A DNA stretch of 64,000 nucleotides from an uncultured Planctomycetaceae bacterium (GTDB lineage: Bacteria > Planctomycetota > Planctomycetia > Planctomycetales > Planctomycetaceae): the NCBI GenBank assembly GCA_943787265.1, contig CALSLT010000017.1, forward strand, positions 62,001-126,000. Reading direction: 5' to 3'. The position numbers and the translations under genes were made by a program. Of the stretch, positions 53,622-64,000 are shown one piece after another. Position 1 is the stretch's first letter, and every line of letters begins with the position of its first letter. The notes under the pieces are model-generated. The model searched no databases and was not told where the DNA came from. It saw nothing but the letters and a program-made list of their open reading frames with translations.

Positions 53622-56600
53622 ATGTCTGGACCGAAAACACCAGCAACGCTTGCCTGCGCTGTCGTTTCCAGCCGAGCTGCCGGCACTGCCAAACGGGGGT
53701 GTGCCTCGTTGCCGTGTTGCTGGCTTTGATCCCTGGCCGAATTGTTTGTGCCCGCGACGCCGATTCGCCCAGCGGTCAGAAGTCAGACGCTTCGTCACCG
53801 GACAGCCGCGTCAAATCGACGATCTTTCAGGACGAAGCCTTTCAGGATAACACACAGGCGGTCCATTATTCGGCAGCAGCCCTGCCGATCGCTGACCGGT
53901 TTGAGTTTCTCGCCAAATGGGTTCTACCGAGCGATCAACATTCGACGTTTCGCGTGACTGCCGAATTCGGCACGACCGGTGCGCCACCCGGTGCGAAACA
54001 ATCGATGAATGTTCATTTTCAACTGACGCCGGGCGTTGCCGTGTTGTCGCCGGCCGTCGATCTGGTCGAAGCTGCTCGATCGTTCGGCAAGCTGGACAAG
54101 TTGCGTCAGCGGATTCTTGCGTCCGACGTTTCAGTAGACGGAGCTCAACAGAACTATGCCAGGGCGACGCTGCTGTTTCTCGTCGACGTGGCACGAGAAG
54201 ATTTCGACGCAGCGACTCTGGCATTTGACGAGGTGATTGCCGGGGTCGGCAGACCTTGACGGTAAGTCCGAAGAATTTCGCTGGCCGGCGCTGCTGATGT
54301 TGCGCTCCGCTATTGCGAGTTCGGACAGCGGCATCCGCCGTCACGTCACCGAGTTTTTCTTCAGCATCTTTCAGGACTTGAGAGATTACACGTCTGACTT
54401 TCGACGCGACGTGCTGAGACGATCACCTGCGAACGATGTTTTCGCTTAACCAGTTTATGGGGGGAGGCGAATCGGAAGGTGCTCCACAATTCAGTCTAAG
54501 CGAGCAGTGGATTCCGTTTGGCTATAGCGATTCCGAAACGCGCGGAAATGGCCGCCCGGTGGCGCAATGGCATTCTGAGAACGGCAGAGTTCAAAAGATC
54601 GCTGGTCACGAATTTGACTATCTGTCATTCAGCAGTCCGTTGCGAGGAAACTTTGAGGTCGAGTGTGATTTCACAACTCCGCAGGGCAGGAAGTTTTCGT
54701 TCATGGTTGCAGGGACGCGTTTTCATACGAGTCCGAATCGTGATGCTCTGATAGTTGGTAACTTTCGCAAGTACGCGGCGCAGGAAAAACTTGAGAAAGC
54801 GCTGACAAAGTTCGAACAGACTGCTCGATTTCGAGCGGTCGTCAGAGACGGCACGCTGACTCACTACATGAACGGCGAACCGGTGCTGAGCCGACAGTTG
54901 CCCAAAGAGCACAATCCGTGGGTTGCGATTCGATCATGGAGGAGGTCGTTGGGAACAGTCAGCGATTTCCGCATCACTGGCGACCCGGTTATTCCAGACG
55001 AGATCAACCTGACCGGCGATCCGGAACTCAGCGGTTGGACACCATACTTCGAAGCGGGATTCGGTGCTGGACAAGGAAACTGGCAGCCGACTGATGATGG
55101 GGAAGGCGGAACCGCAATTCTCGGGATTACCCGTCCCGAGTATGAAGGCTCAGCCGTTCAGAAATTGCTGCGATACTGCCGCCCTGTCGCCGAAGATGGC
55201 ACGATCGAGTACGAGTTTTTCTACAGGAAAGGTGAAGCCTGCGTTCACCCGGCTCTCGATCGAATGGCGTTTCTGCTGGAACCGGACGGGGGTGAAGATT
55301 CATTGGATCACGGATCGCCGTTACGAACGATTCGCCAGAGATCCGGCCCAACGTTTCGGAAGAACCAGAGAAACCGCGTTGGGCCCGCGGAGCTGACCCT
55401 TTAGAAGATGGCGATTGGAACCGCGTGAAGCTCGACGTGGCGGGGAGACACGGTTCGACTCTCTTTAAATGGGCAGGCGATTTACCGTCGAGAACTGGAA
55501 GCTTCGAATCAGCGAACGTTCGGTTTGTTTCACTACGCAGACCGGACCGAAGCGAAAATCCGTAACGTTGTCTGGCGCGGCGGACTGGCCGAAACAAATG
55601 CCAGGCATCGAGAATCAGGATCTGGTCGATACGTCGCTCGACTTCCTCGATGAAAGCCGGTCGAAACTCGCGGCGCATTACCATCATGATTTCCGAGATG
55701 GCACGCTTCCTGACCAGTTTGATATAGGCGGCCTCGCGTCAGGTCTTGAGGCGTTGGACGTCGGCACTCGTCAGTTTCTGGATGTTCACGACGGTGCGAA
55801 GCAACTGAAATCCGGTCTGAGAATCAGCGGTGACTTCGACATCACGGCAACGTTCGAGGACCTCGAACTTCGGATGGATACGCCTCGCTGGGAGTTGCGA
55901 GCCGGCCTGGTCATGCACTTCAACAGCGACATGACGGATGTCTGCGGCGTTTACCGAAGCCTTGCGAGAAACGAACACAATCGTCGAGTGTCGTTTGTGC
56001 ATAGTTCACGGCCGCCGGGTAAGCCTTACACCGTTCGTGGCGGCTTCAAGGTTGAGGAGTCGAAGTCGGGCCGTCTTCGGATCGCTCGCCGCGGGTCAAC
56101 AATCTATGCCCTGTCATCCTCGGACGACTCGCCAAACTACAAGTTGGTCGGTCAGCGTGAAATTACCGACCAGCCACTTGCCATTCAGGGATTACGAATG
56201 ACTCTGATGAGTTCCGCCGAGTCGTTTGTCGGCGTGACATGGAAAGAGCTCGACGTGCGAGCTGAAGAGCTCTCCGGGCTGCTGCTGTCCGATCCACAAC
56301 CAATCGTCGAATCCATGAACAAGCGACGAGAGTCCATGTCGGCACGCAGCATCGATTTCGTCGACCTCGATTCAATCGCGGACAACTTTGCGATCACGAC
56401 AGCCGGCACGCCTCTCTTCAAACCAGAACCTGACGGGCATCGAGTTACCAACGTTGCTGGAAACTCGACTGAATCTACCGTGCTGGTGAGCAAAGTTCCG
56501 CTCGGTCGAGGTTCAGACGTCGAATGGAAGTTTGATATCAAGGAACTCGGCCACCCTGATATTCCGGCAACGAAAAGCGAAATCGCATTGAAGGTCTTTT

Positions 56601-56989
56601 TCGAATCCACAATGCGAAGCAACTTGAGTCCTCACGAAGCGACATTCATCCTACGGCGAACGAGGAATGGAAGTCTCGTTCTTGTGACACGGATCGTGTT
56701 TCGAAACGCCCGAAACAGAGCACAGTTTCGACCGCTTCTCACGGTAAGAGTCAACTCGCCCGACGCCTTCCGAACCGTCGTCCATGATGGCACGCTGTAC
56801 TTCCTGTATTCCGAAGCCGGCTCGGACGACTACCAAATAGCAACGACGGCTCCGATTTCTGGAGACTTGCCAGCGACAGGTGTCGAACTCAAATTCGTGG
56901 CCAACGGCAACGAACACAGGTCCGATCTCGTCCTGAAAAAACTGATCGTCCACGAGCCCGAAGATCCTCGTGCGGCATTAAACGACTGA
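53622..56989 (+). pseudogene. DUF1583-type gene broken by about nine frameshifts
   Basis: Similarity to the intact paralogues continues through the whole interval but jumps frame repeatedly: near 53695-53699 (G run), 54242, 54440, 55288-55292 (G run), 55333, 55370, 55402, 55443 and 55578. Joined, the product would start at ATG 53622 with a signal peptide (CLVAVLLALIPGRIVCA) and contain GNFEVECDFTTPQ, CRPVAEDGTIEYEFFY, NQRTFGLFHYADRTEAKIRN and GDFDITATFEDLE. The 3' half (about 55578-56989) is uninterrupted. All breaks are single-base indels with protein similarity kept on both sides, so either decay is recent or the consensus is poor here. It would be about 1120 aa if repaired. Confidence 0.8.
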
Positions 56990-57004
56990 GTTGTTCTTCC
57001 AGAT

Positions 57005-60000
57005 ATGAATCGTACTCGAAACATAGTGACCTCAGTGATGGCCGACTTCGGTCTAGAGACCATCACTCTCGCTGGGAGAGAGTCGGCCTCACAGAGCCGG
57101 AGAGGGTTTCCGTGGCTTCTTGCGAAAGTCTTGTACTTCGCAGTTGTCTGCTTCGTGATGAGCAACACCCATCTACCTGCCGGCGATCGGCTTGTATTAA
57201 GCGAAATTTTTGCGGAGCAGCACGTCGAGGGTGTAGCCCTGGACGTTCATCGGCAGGCGATGGAATTGTCTCTCGAAGAACGATACGACTTTCTTAGCGA
57301 CTGGGTTTTACCAGGTGCTCATCATGACTCGTTGCGAATTAACGTTGGGTTTACGCAGACGAGCCCCGGCCCAATCTCAGCGGACTATTCGGTCATCGAT
57401 TCAGAAGAGAACGAGACACGCACACGTCGGCCGTCTGGTGGTGAGCTTGTCTCGCCCGCCTGGGACCTTGTGAATGCTGCGAAGCTGACTCGGCGGTTGA
57501 GCGAGCTGAGAGACCGGGTTGCGAATTGGAAATCGACGTCGCAACGAGATGACGCACTTACCAAAGCGGCGATGCTCGCACTCATTGATATTGCCGCTGC
57601 CGACGAAGCTTCCGTCGTCCGCAGTGCTGAACAGTTTTTGAAAGCGGCGATGACGAATCCTGCAACGGCGGGGCCGACCGCGGCTGAGCTTCTTGTGTTC
57701 ACACATGGAGTGAGTTTTGACGCCGTGCGGGAAGCGGTTGCTGCCGGTTCCGAGCGTTATATCCGGTGGATGAATGCTGATTTTTATCGGTCGCCCGTCC
57801 GACGACACTTCAAATCGGTACGAAGTAAGTTGCGTACATTTCAACTGGTCACGCTTCAAGAACCGACCATTCCATTGGACGTGCGACCTGTCAAACAATG
57901 GTCAGTTGTAAGTCGAAGTCGAGCAAAGTCCCGTGGGATGGGTTGTCCCGTTTCGGAATGGGACTATCAGCCGGGGTTCGTTGAGAACGTGGCCAGTCAC
58001 GACGAGGACTATCTGTACTTTCGCGTGCCTCTGAAGGGCAACTTCGAAGTTGAATGCGACGTGACGGGATTCGGCTGGCAGGACAGTCAATTGATGTTCG
58101 GCGGTTTGTGGGTCGCTCCTGTTTATACCCATGCCGGGTACGACGTGGGGAACTTTCACATGGCTCGACCGCGTGTCCAGTTTTCTCCGCCGATGACCAA
58201 AACGAAAGAGTGGATCCACTATCGAACGGTCGTCCGAGACCGCGTCATCTCGACATATTTCAACGGTCGGTTGATGCGTCAGGGAATGGTGACTCGCGAG
58301 CACGATCCCTGGCTGGCGATTCGTAGTTCACCGCGTCATGACGGAGCCGTTCGCGATCTGCGGATCACGGGGCAGCCGGTCGTCCCGGAAGAAATTCGCC
58401 TCTCCGTCGATCCAAACTTCAACGGGTGGGTTTCGTATTTCGACTACCGCGTTGGGGGATCAAACGGCCAATGGCGACAGATTGGGCGGACCACCGCCGG
58501 CGGTGAGATTGTTGGGGCTCGCGCGGGCAGGCCGAGCGGGTTCGTTACTAGTCTGTTAAACGCTTTCGGCAACGCCGCGCAGAATGCTCAGGAAGACGCA
58601 AAACTGCCGGCGCACAAAGAACGGCTGCTGCGTTATCACCGGCCGATGCTCGAAGACGGGACGATCGACTACGAGTTCTATTACTCGCCTGGAAGCATTC
58701 TGACTCATCCCACGCTGGATCGGCTGGCATTTCTGTTGAGGCCCGACGGCGTGAGAGTCCATTGGGTCACTGACGGCGAGCACGACCGATCGGGTCTCAG
58801 TCCGACCAACGTTTCTGACGAACCGGGAAATCGTCGAGGCCCGGAACAGTTGCTGCTGAAGCCTGGTGACTGGAATCGTTTACAGCTTCGTTTGAGTGGC
58901 GACACGGTAACGTTGTCGTTGAACGATCAACTGGTTTATGAGCGTGAGTTGGAACCAACGAACCAGCGAACGTTCGGGCTGTTTCACTTCGCTGATGAAA
59001 CGCAAGCTCGAGTCCGAAACATCGTCTGGAGAGGCGACTGGCCTCGAGAAGTGCCACCTCTTGTCGATCAGGAGCTTGCGATTGACGACACCAGCTTTCT
59101 GGATAGTGGGTCGGAGAATCTGTCGGCTGTCTTCGAACATGATTTCGCGAAAGACGGCCTTCCTCGTGAGCAGTTTGTGATTCAACGTGGCGACCCGAAA
59201 GCTCATGTCCGACATGTGGAAGAGGGCGTTCTGACGACTAGGCTGGGCACTGGTGGGTACCAGAACACAACGATCGCTCCGGCATTGTCGGCTCATGGCG
59301 ACTTCGACATCATCGTCTCGTACCGAAAGTTTCACTCAACTGCTGTCAAAGGTGGAAATGCCACGGCGCTGCTGCTGACGATTCTCGATAACCCAACGGC
59401 TGACGAGCTGATCGTTTCCAGGAAACACATTCACCACGCGAACGGTACTCAGGAACACGCTTCACAATGTTTTACCGTGAGCCGGCCTCCTGATGGCGAA
59501 CGCCGATACTATTTTGGTGGAGTGGCCATGGAAGAGTCATCCGGCCGCCTGCGTCTATCGCGGCGCGGCAACCAGGCATACTTCCTGACGGCTGAAGGTG
59601 ACTCGCCGCACTTCCAGCTTCGCGGAAAGCGTGAAGTGGCGACAGACGACATTCGAAATCAGGGATTGCGTTTGCTGACTCAAATCTACCAGAAGGGCGG
59701 AGAAGTCGGCGTTGTCTGGGACCACTTTCTCATTCGGGCGGAGTCGCTTAACGGTCGAGCTGTTGAGGAAATTGATTCGCAACTTGTCGCGCTGAATGAG
59801 GAGCGTGAAAAGTTGAAATCAAAGTTCAACTTTGACTTGTCGAAGCAAGCGCCGCCCGATGCACTATTTCACCGATGGACTGACACACGTCCGTGGAAGA
59901 AAGAAGACGGCGGACTGTTGATCGTCGCTCCGGGCAAAGAAACCTGGACATCTGCCGGTGGATCATTGCGGAAGACGGTAACTGGAGACTTCGACATCTC

Positions 60001-60508
60001 TGTGACGTTTAACGCCAAGAAGCTCGACCGACCAATGGCGGAAAAGCGTTGCTCGGTTTATTTGCAGCTCGAACTCGCAGACGAAGGCAGGACTCAAACC
60101 AGCGCAATCTTCACAAACAACGATACTGGCGACACTGAGTTGATCGCGCAGGTGCGCGAGCCTCTTGGCAAGGGGAAGTACAATTATCGTCCGCTTGGAT
60201 CGATGAATTCCGGCAACGTGACGGCGCTGCGAATCACTCGTCGTGGTGAGCGGTTGACGTTTCTGGCATCGACCGAAAACTCGCCACACGACCGAATAAT
60301 CGGTTACTTGGATCGTCCTGCGGCTTCAATTCCGGAGTCCTGCATTCGATTCATGGTTCACACGGGTGACCCGAAACTCGAATCACACGTTGTCTGGAAA
60401 TCGATCGACGTTCGCGCGGACGGAATCTCGAAAACGGTGCCGGCAGTTCCCGAGCCGGTCCGCCGCGGATTACTTGACTCGGCGATCGACTTTTTTAGCG
60501 GTAAGTAA
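57005..60508 (+). CDS. Exported DUF1583-type giant protein
   Basis: The 1167-aa protein has a long basic N-terminus and then a hydrophobic export segment (WLLAKVLYFAVVCFVM, about 37-52). Modules begin near residue 345 (GNFEVECDVTGFGW), 543 (YHRPMLEDGTIDYEFYY), 765 (GDFDIIVSYRKF) and 994 (GDFDISVTFNAKK). NQRTFGLFHFADETQARVRN closes module two. The C-terminus ends RRGLLDSAIDFFSGK, a tail also found in the next gene. No ribosome-binding site is evident before ATG 57005. It starts 15 nt after the broken paralogue. No catalytic residues recognised; a binding or structural surface protein is more likely than an enzyme. Confidence 0.85.
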   Translation: MNRTRNIVTSVMADFGLETITLAGRESASQSRRGFPWLLAKVLYFAVVCFVMSNTHLPAGDRLVLSEIFAEQHVEGVALDVHRQAMELSLEERYDFLSDWVLPGAHHDSLRINVGFTQTSPGPISADYSVIDSEENETRTRRPSGGELVSPAWDLVNAAKLTRRLSELRDRVANWKSTSQRDDALTKAAMLALIDIAAADEASVVRSAEQFLKAAMTNPATAGPTAAELLVFTHGVSFDAVREAVAAGSERYIRWMNADFYRSPVRRHFKSVRSKLRTFQLVTLQEPTIPLDVRPVKQWSVVSRSRAKSRGMGCPVSEWDYQPGFVENVASHDEDYLYFRVPLKGNFEVECDVTGFGWQDSQLMFGGLWVAPVYTHAGYDVGNFHMARPRVQFSPPMTKTKEWIHYRTVVRDRVISTYFNGRLMRQGMVTREHDPWLAIRSSPRHDGAVRDLRITGQPVVPEEIRLSVDPNFNGWVSYFDYRVGGSNGQWRQIGRTTAGGEIVGARAGRPSGFVTSLLNAFGNAAQNAQEDAKLPAHKERLLRYHRPMLEDGTIDYEFYYSPGSILTHPTLDRLAFLLRPDGVRVHWVTDGEHDRSGLSPTNVSDEPGNRRGPEQLLLKPGDWNRLQLRLSGDTVTLSLNDQLVYERELEPTNQRTFGLFHFADETQARVRNIVWRGDWPREVPPLVDQELAIDDTSFLDSGSENLSAVFEHDFAKDGLPREQFVIQRGDPKAHVRHVEEGVLTTRLGTGGYQNTTIAPALSAHGDFDIIVSYRKFHSTAVKGGNATALLLTILDNPTADELIVSRKHIHHANGTQEHASQCFTVSRPPDGERRYYFGGVAMEESSGRLRLSRRGNQAYFLTAEGDSPHFQLRGKREVATDDIRNQGLRLLTQIYQKGGEVGVVWDHFLIRAESLNGRAVEEIDSQLVALNEEREKLKSKFNFDLSKQAPPDALFHRWTDTRPWKKEDGGLLIVAPGKETWTSAGGSLRKTVTGDFDISVTFNAKKLDRPMAEKRCSVYLQLELADEGRTQTSAIFTNNDTGDTELIAQVREPLGKGKYNYRPLGSMNSGNVTALRITRRGERLTFLASTENSPHDRIIGYLDRPAASIPESCIRFMVHTGDPKLESHVVWKSIDVRADGISKTVPAVPEPVRRGLLDSAIDFFSGK

Positions 60509-60563
60509 ACGATTCATTCTTCTTGATGCGGATAGCGTTTTGACATTTTTCGGGACCCAACTG

Positions 60564-63500
60564 ATGATGAATCATCGGATGCAGAATGCGAAATCGATTG
60601 TGGTGACCACTTTGGTCATCGCCGTCTTTGCGTCGATGCATTCGGTGACGCAAGGGCAAACTTCGTCCGACTCTTCTGTCAGAGTGTCGGTGTTCGGGGA
60701 CGAGTTCCTCACCGAAAATGCAATGACCGTCCGGCAGACGGCAGCACAGTTGGATGCCTCCGATAGATATCGATTCCTATCGGATTTCACGCTGCCGAGA
60801 AGTGTAGGCAATGCGGTGCGAATGCCAGTTGTATTTACGCCTCTGAATCATCCCATGTCGCCGCTTGATCCGAGCACTGATGCGAAACGAAGAGTTCAGA
60901 CCGGCGGACAGCTAACGTCGCCCTTCCTCGACCTTGTTGAAGTCGCGATGGAACTCGACCGGTTTGGCGAGCTTGGTGATCGAATCGAGAAAGTTCCGGC
61001 CGAAAAGTCGTCCGGACAGATTGCGAGATTCGCCGCCCTGGCGGTCGTTGATTGTGCATCCGGTGAGGTGGACAAAGCCGTACAGCACCTCGCCGGGATC
61101 TTCGAAATTGTTTCTGCGAATCGTGAACTGCGAGATGAATCGGAAGGCCCTCTGTTGCTGGCGATTCAGGCCGGGAGTCAACACGCAGCGACTCGGGCTG
61201 CTGCGAGGGATCTGGCATACAGCCTGCACGAAGCCCATCTTGACCTCGTCAAACCCAACGACTGGCGGCCGTACCATCGACATCTGGTGGCACTGACAAG
61301 TTCAATGGCAAACGCTTCCGATCACGAGGCAAATGATCCAACTGCTGGCGTGCCGACGGCTCAGTTTTCTGAGTGGCAAATCGGATCGCTGTTCAATGCC
61401 AGGTCGAGAGGCACTGGATGCCCTCCCAATGTCTGGAGCCGTCAAGCGACGAGTGTTCGGAAAGATTCCGGTCACGACATCGACCTGCTGTATTTTCAAA
61501 GTCCGTTACGCGGAGACTTTGGAGTTGAATGTGACGCGTCGGTCCTCAGTTGGCGAAGTATTCATCCGACCTATGGAGGTCACTGGGCCGGCGTCGAGCC
61601 TCAGCGAACGCACCGCAGAATCGGAATACTTGCCGAACTGGACAGCGAGTTGTTTCCGCTGGAAGCAAAGCTTTCAAAGTTTCGTCATGAAATTCACTAT
61701 CGAATTTCTGTCCGAGACCAGCAGATGGAAGTCTTTGGCAACGGTAGGAGATTAAACTCAGTAACGCTGCCGGATGATCATGATTCCTGGCTGGCGCTGC
61801 GGCGATCTGCGAAGCACTCGGCGAAAATCTGGAACGTCCGAATCACCGGTCAGCCTGAGATTCCAGACGAGTTACGACTAAGCGAGTCTCCGAACCTCGA
61901 AGGATGGATTCCGTATTTCGGAGAATCGACGGCCGATGTGAACGGCAGAGATTCTCATTGGCGACGGGCCGGGAACGGCTCAACTGGCCAACTGATTACA
62001 GGACGAAGAGACGCAAAGTTGCCGCCGGGATCAGACGATGAACGGTTGCTTTCCTACCATCGCCCGATGCTCGAAGACGGCACGATCGAATACCGATTCT
62101 TTTACAAGGCGGGGCAGTCGACGGTACATCCGGCGATTGGTCGAGCAGCATTTCTACTCAATCCATACGGGGTGCAACTTCATTGGGTGACCGATGGCAA
62201 ATTCGCACGTTCCGAATTGTCACCAGGCAACTCGATTGTCGAATTGGAAAACCGCCGCGGACCAGCAGAGTTGCCTCTGAAAGAAGACCTCTGGAATTCT
62301 GTTCGCCTGACTTTGATCGGCGACACCGTCAGCTTGTTCCTTAATGACGAGCACGTTTACGAACGGCGTCTGGAAGTCAGCAATCAGCGTAACTTCGGAC
62401 TGTTTCACTACTCAGACCGTTCCCAGTCTGTTGTTAAAGACGTTGTTTGGCGCGGCGACTGGCCGAAGCAACTGCCGTCAGTCTATGAGCAGGAGCTGTC
62501 CGGGGATGACACGCAGGAACTCGATCAGTCTGCAGAGAATCTGGCGGCACTATTTCAGCATTCGTTTACGACAGAGCGGTTCCCGTTAGGAAGATTCACG
62601 GTCAGTGCCGGTCAAATGTCGGATACTCGGTCGGAGGCGGACGGGCTTTATGTCGAACGGCACGGTTCGGGCAGATATCAGCGGACCGTTCTGGCGGCTC
62701 AACTGATCGTTGGGGGAGACTTTGATATTTCCGCTTCGTTCGATTCGCTAGTGACCAGACCCAACGAGGGTGGACACAGCAGCGTTTCTCTTTCACTGAA
62801 GCTTGCCGATAATGCCCGCACTGAGACCAACTACCGGCGACGTCATAACCGGTATGTTGGACGTGAGGATCAGTACCTTGCTTATGCCGACGTTGCCTCT
62901 TATCCCGACGGTGAACCTCGCCGCACCAATATTGGCTATAAGCCTGCCGAGAGCACTTCAGGAACTCTGCGACTCGTTCGGCGAGGCAATCAGATTTACA
63001 CGTTGTTTGCTGAAGATGGCTCGACGAACTTTCGCATCACGGGACAGTCCGAGTTCCCGACAGACGACGTTCTGATGGGAGGCATCCAGCTATCCGCTCT
63101 GACGTTCCAGGAGAGCTTTGTCAGTGCCCGTTGGAAAAAACTGGTTGTTCGAGCTGATCGAATTACCGGCCCGGCCACAGAGAGCTCATCTCCCGTTTCA
63201 GTACTTGCCGACGTCAATAAGAAGCGAGACGGCTTGCGCGTCGTTGGTGATTTTGACTTCACAAAGCGAGCACCAACGAACCTTGAGTTTTATCGCTGGG
63301 GAAACGTCCTGCCGTGGTCTTCGAAGCTTGGCGGCCAAATGATGACTCATCAAGGACGACCAACCTGGGCAGCCTCAGGCATTACTCCTCGCAAAGAAAT
63401 CGACGGCGACTTCGACATAACGGCCGTCTTCGAACTGAAAAAGATCGTCAATCCGTCAGTTGGTGATCGGTCAACTGTCTATCTCAAGACTCTCTTCGGA

Positions 63501-63950
63501 CGAAGCGGAAATACTCATGCCAGCCTGATGTTCGATATCAATGCGAAGGGCGAACGTCAGGTCTTCGCCCGCCTGGGCACTCGCAGACCAGACGGCGGGC
63601 ATAACTATAGGATTGTCGGTACAGTCGCCGCTTCAGAGATCGCAATTTTGAGAATCGCACGCTACGGAACCACGATGTACTTTTTCACTCAGAAAGACGC
63701 GGGCAGCCCCGAACAACTCGTCTCCGTTGCTGAAGTGTCAGATGAAACTGTCGCCAGTCGAGCTGCCAACTTTATGGTCCATTCTGGCGGTGAAGGGCGT
63801 GAGACGAGCGTCCTGCTGAAGTCACTCAAAATCCAAGCGAACAAGTTTACATCAACGAACAATCTCATCCGCCTCGGCTCAAACCCTCCTCGCAACGCTC
63901 CGCCAGCATCCAGAGGATTCTTCGACAAAGTGATCGACTTTTTTAAATAG
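60564..63950 (+). CDS. Exported DUF1583-type giant protein
   Basis: Start set at ATG 60564, with GGGA eight bases upstream and a signal peptide soon after (NAKSIVVTTLVIAVFASMHS). The frame runs back to 60366 inside the previous gene without similarity. The 1128-aa protein has modules near 319 (GDFGVECDASVLSW), 496 (YHRPMLEDGTIEYRFFYK), 719 (GDFDISASFDSLV) and 950 (GDFDITAVFELKK). NQRNFGLFHYSDRSQSVVKD closes module two. It ends SRGFFDKVIDFFK, matching the tail of the preceding paralogue. The gap to that gene is 55 nt. No terminator is visible before the window ends at 64000. Confidence 0.85.
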   Translation: MMNHRMQNAKSIVVTTLVIAVFASMHSVTQGQTSSDSSVRVSVFGDEFLTENAMTVRQTAAQLDASDRYRFLSDFTLPRSVGNAVRMPVVFTPLNHPMSPLDPSTDAKRRVQTGGQLTSPFLDLVEVAMELDRFGELGDRIEKVPAEKSSGQIARFAALAVVDCASGEVDKAVQHLAGIFEIVSANRELRDESEGPLLLAIQAGSQHAATRAAARDLAYSLHEAHLDLVKPNDWRPYHRHLVALTSSMANASDHEANDPTAGVPTAQFSEWQIGSLFNARSRGTGCPPNVWSRQATSVRKDSGHDIDLLYFQSPLRGDFGVECDASVLSWRSIHPTYGGHWAGVEPQRTHRRIGILAELDSELFPLEAKLSKFRHEIHYRISVRDQQMEVFGNGRRLNSVTLPDDHDSWLALRRSAKHSAKIWNVRITGQPEIPDELRLSESPNLEGWIPYFGESTADVNGRDSHWRRAGNGSTGQLITGRRDAKLPPGSDDERLLSYHRPMLEDGTIEYRFFYKAGQSTVHPAIGRAAFLLNPYGVQLHWVTDGKFARSELSPGNSIVELENRRGPAELPLKEDLWNSVRLTLIGDTVSLFLNDEHVYERRLEVSNQRNFGLFHYSDRSQSVVKDVVWRGDWPKQLPSVYEQELSGDDTQELDQSAENLAALFQHSFTTERFPLGRFTVSAGQMSDTRSEADGLYVERHGSGRYQRTVLAAQLIVGGDFDISASFDSLVTRPNEGGHSSVSLSLKLADNARTETNYRRRHNRYVGREDQYLAYADVASYPDGEPRRTNIGYKPAESTSGTLRLVRRGNQIYTLFAEDGSTNFRITGQSEFPTDDVLMGGIQLSALTFQESFVSARWKKLVVRADRITGPATESSSPVSVLADVNKKRDGLRVVGDFDFTKRAPTNLEFYRWGNVLPWSSKLGGQMMTHQGRPTWAASGITPRKEIDGDFDITAVFELKKIVNPSVGDRSTVYLKTLFGRSGNTHASLMFDINAKGERQVFARLGTRRPDGGHNYRIVGTVAASEIAILRIARYGTTMYFFTQKDAGSPEQLVSVAEVSDETVASRAANFMVHSGGEGRETSVLLKSLKIQANKFTSTNNLIRLGSNPPRNAPPASRGFFDKVIDFFK

Positions 63951-64000
63951 TCGGGCGTACGTTTCCGTCCCGTCGTATCAATGAATTCACGCTGAATGAA

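Noticed and set aside
60366..60563. Longer N-terminus for the last DUF1583 gene
   Set aside because: It lies within the coding end of the previous gene in another frame; the signal peptide and ribosome-binding site point to 60564.

Overview
The window looks like chromosomal DNA from a planctomycete. Three DUF1501 proteins, two DUF1549/DUF1553 proteins with the CAQCHDHPF signature and at least six very large exported proteins of the DUF1581/DUF1583 type are present; these families are concentrated in Planctomycetes. Large Ser/Thr kinase-AAA-TPR regulators and exported EF-hand and carboxypeptidase-regulatory-like proteins fit the same phylum. I cannot name the genus. No tRNA, rRNA, CRISPR array, phage or insertion sequence was seen.

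Layout. 1-2942: 3' end of a DUF1501 gene facing a di-haem RoxA/peroxidase-like cytochrome, with a branched palindrome between them. 3154-11159 (minus): a regulatory block with a possible 55-aa ORF, a pseudokinase-AAA protein, a full-length kinase/cyclase-like/AAA/TPR protein, and a catalase-like protein whose start overlaps the kinase stop. 11264-16094 (plus): an orphan HlyD-type adaptor, a DUF1549/DUF1553 gene broken by one frameshift near its 3' end, its DUF1501 partner, and a hairpin terminator. 16286-17500 (minus): a DAHP synthase preceded by what reads as a complete ribosome-mediated attenuator (leader peptide with adjacent Phe-Trp codons, antiterminator, intrinsic terminator).

53248 down to 17760 (minus): about 35 kb of co-directional genes with no gap longer than about 100-140 nt. 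It starts with an ECF sigma factor and a frameshifted anti-sigma-like gene. Then come DUF1549/DUF1553, a small membrane protein, DUF1501 and an exported EF-hand protein. A MoxR - DUF58 - BatA/VWA - VWA membrane protein - giant three-TM coiled-coil protein module follows. The distal end alternates DUF1583 giants with a squalene/hopene-cyclase-like toroid protein and a 1580-aa carboxypeptidase-regulatory-like protein. On the other side of the sigma gene, 53622-63950 (plus), three more DUF1583 paralogues run divergently; the first is riddled with frameshifts.

Working idea (inference): the sigma/anti-sigma pair controls an envelope programme. The MoxR/VWA module would act as a chaperone or maturation machine at the membrane, and the DUF1583 proteins, built from repeated sandwich-like modules, would be the exported products. 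The DUF1583 expansion (six copies, one with a beta-propeller replacing its last module) and the aroF attenuator are the two most interesting items. Single-base indels cluster at 51.6-55.6 kb and also occur at 14.42 kb, so some broken genes may be consensus errors rather than true pseudogenes.
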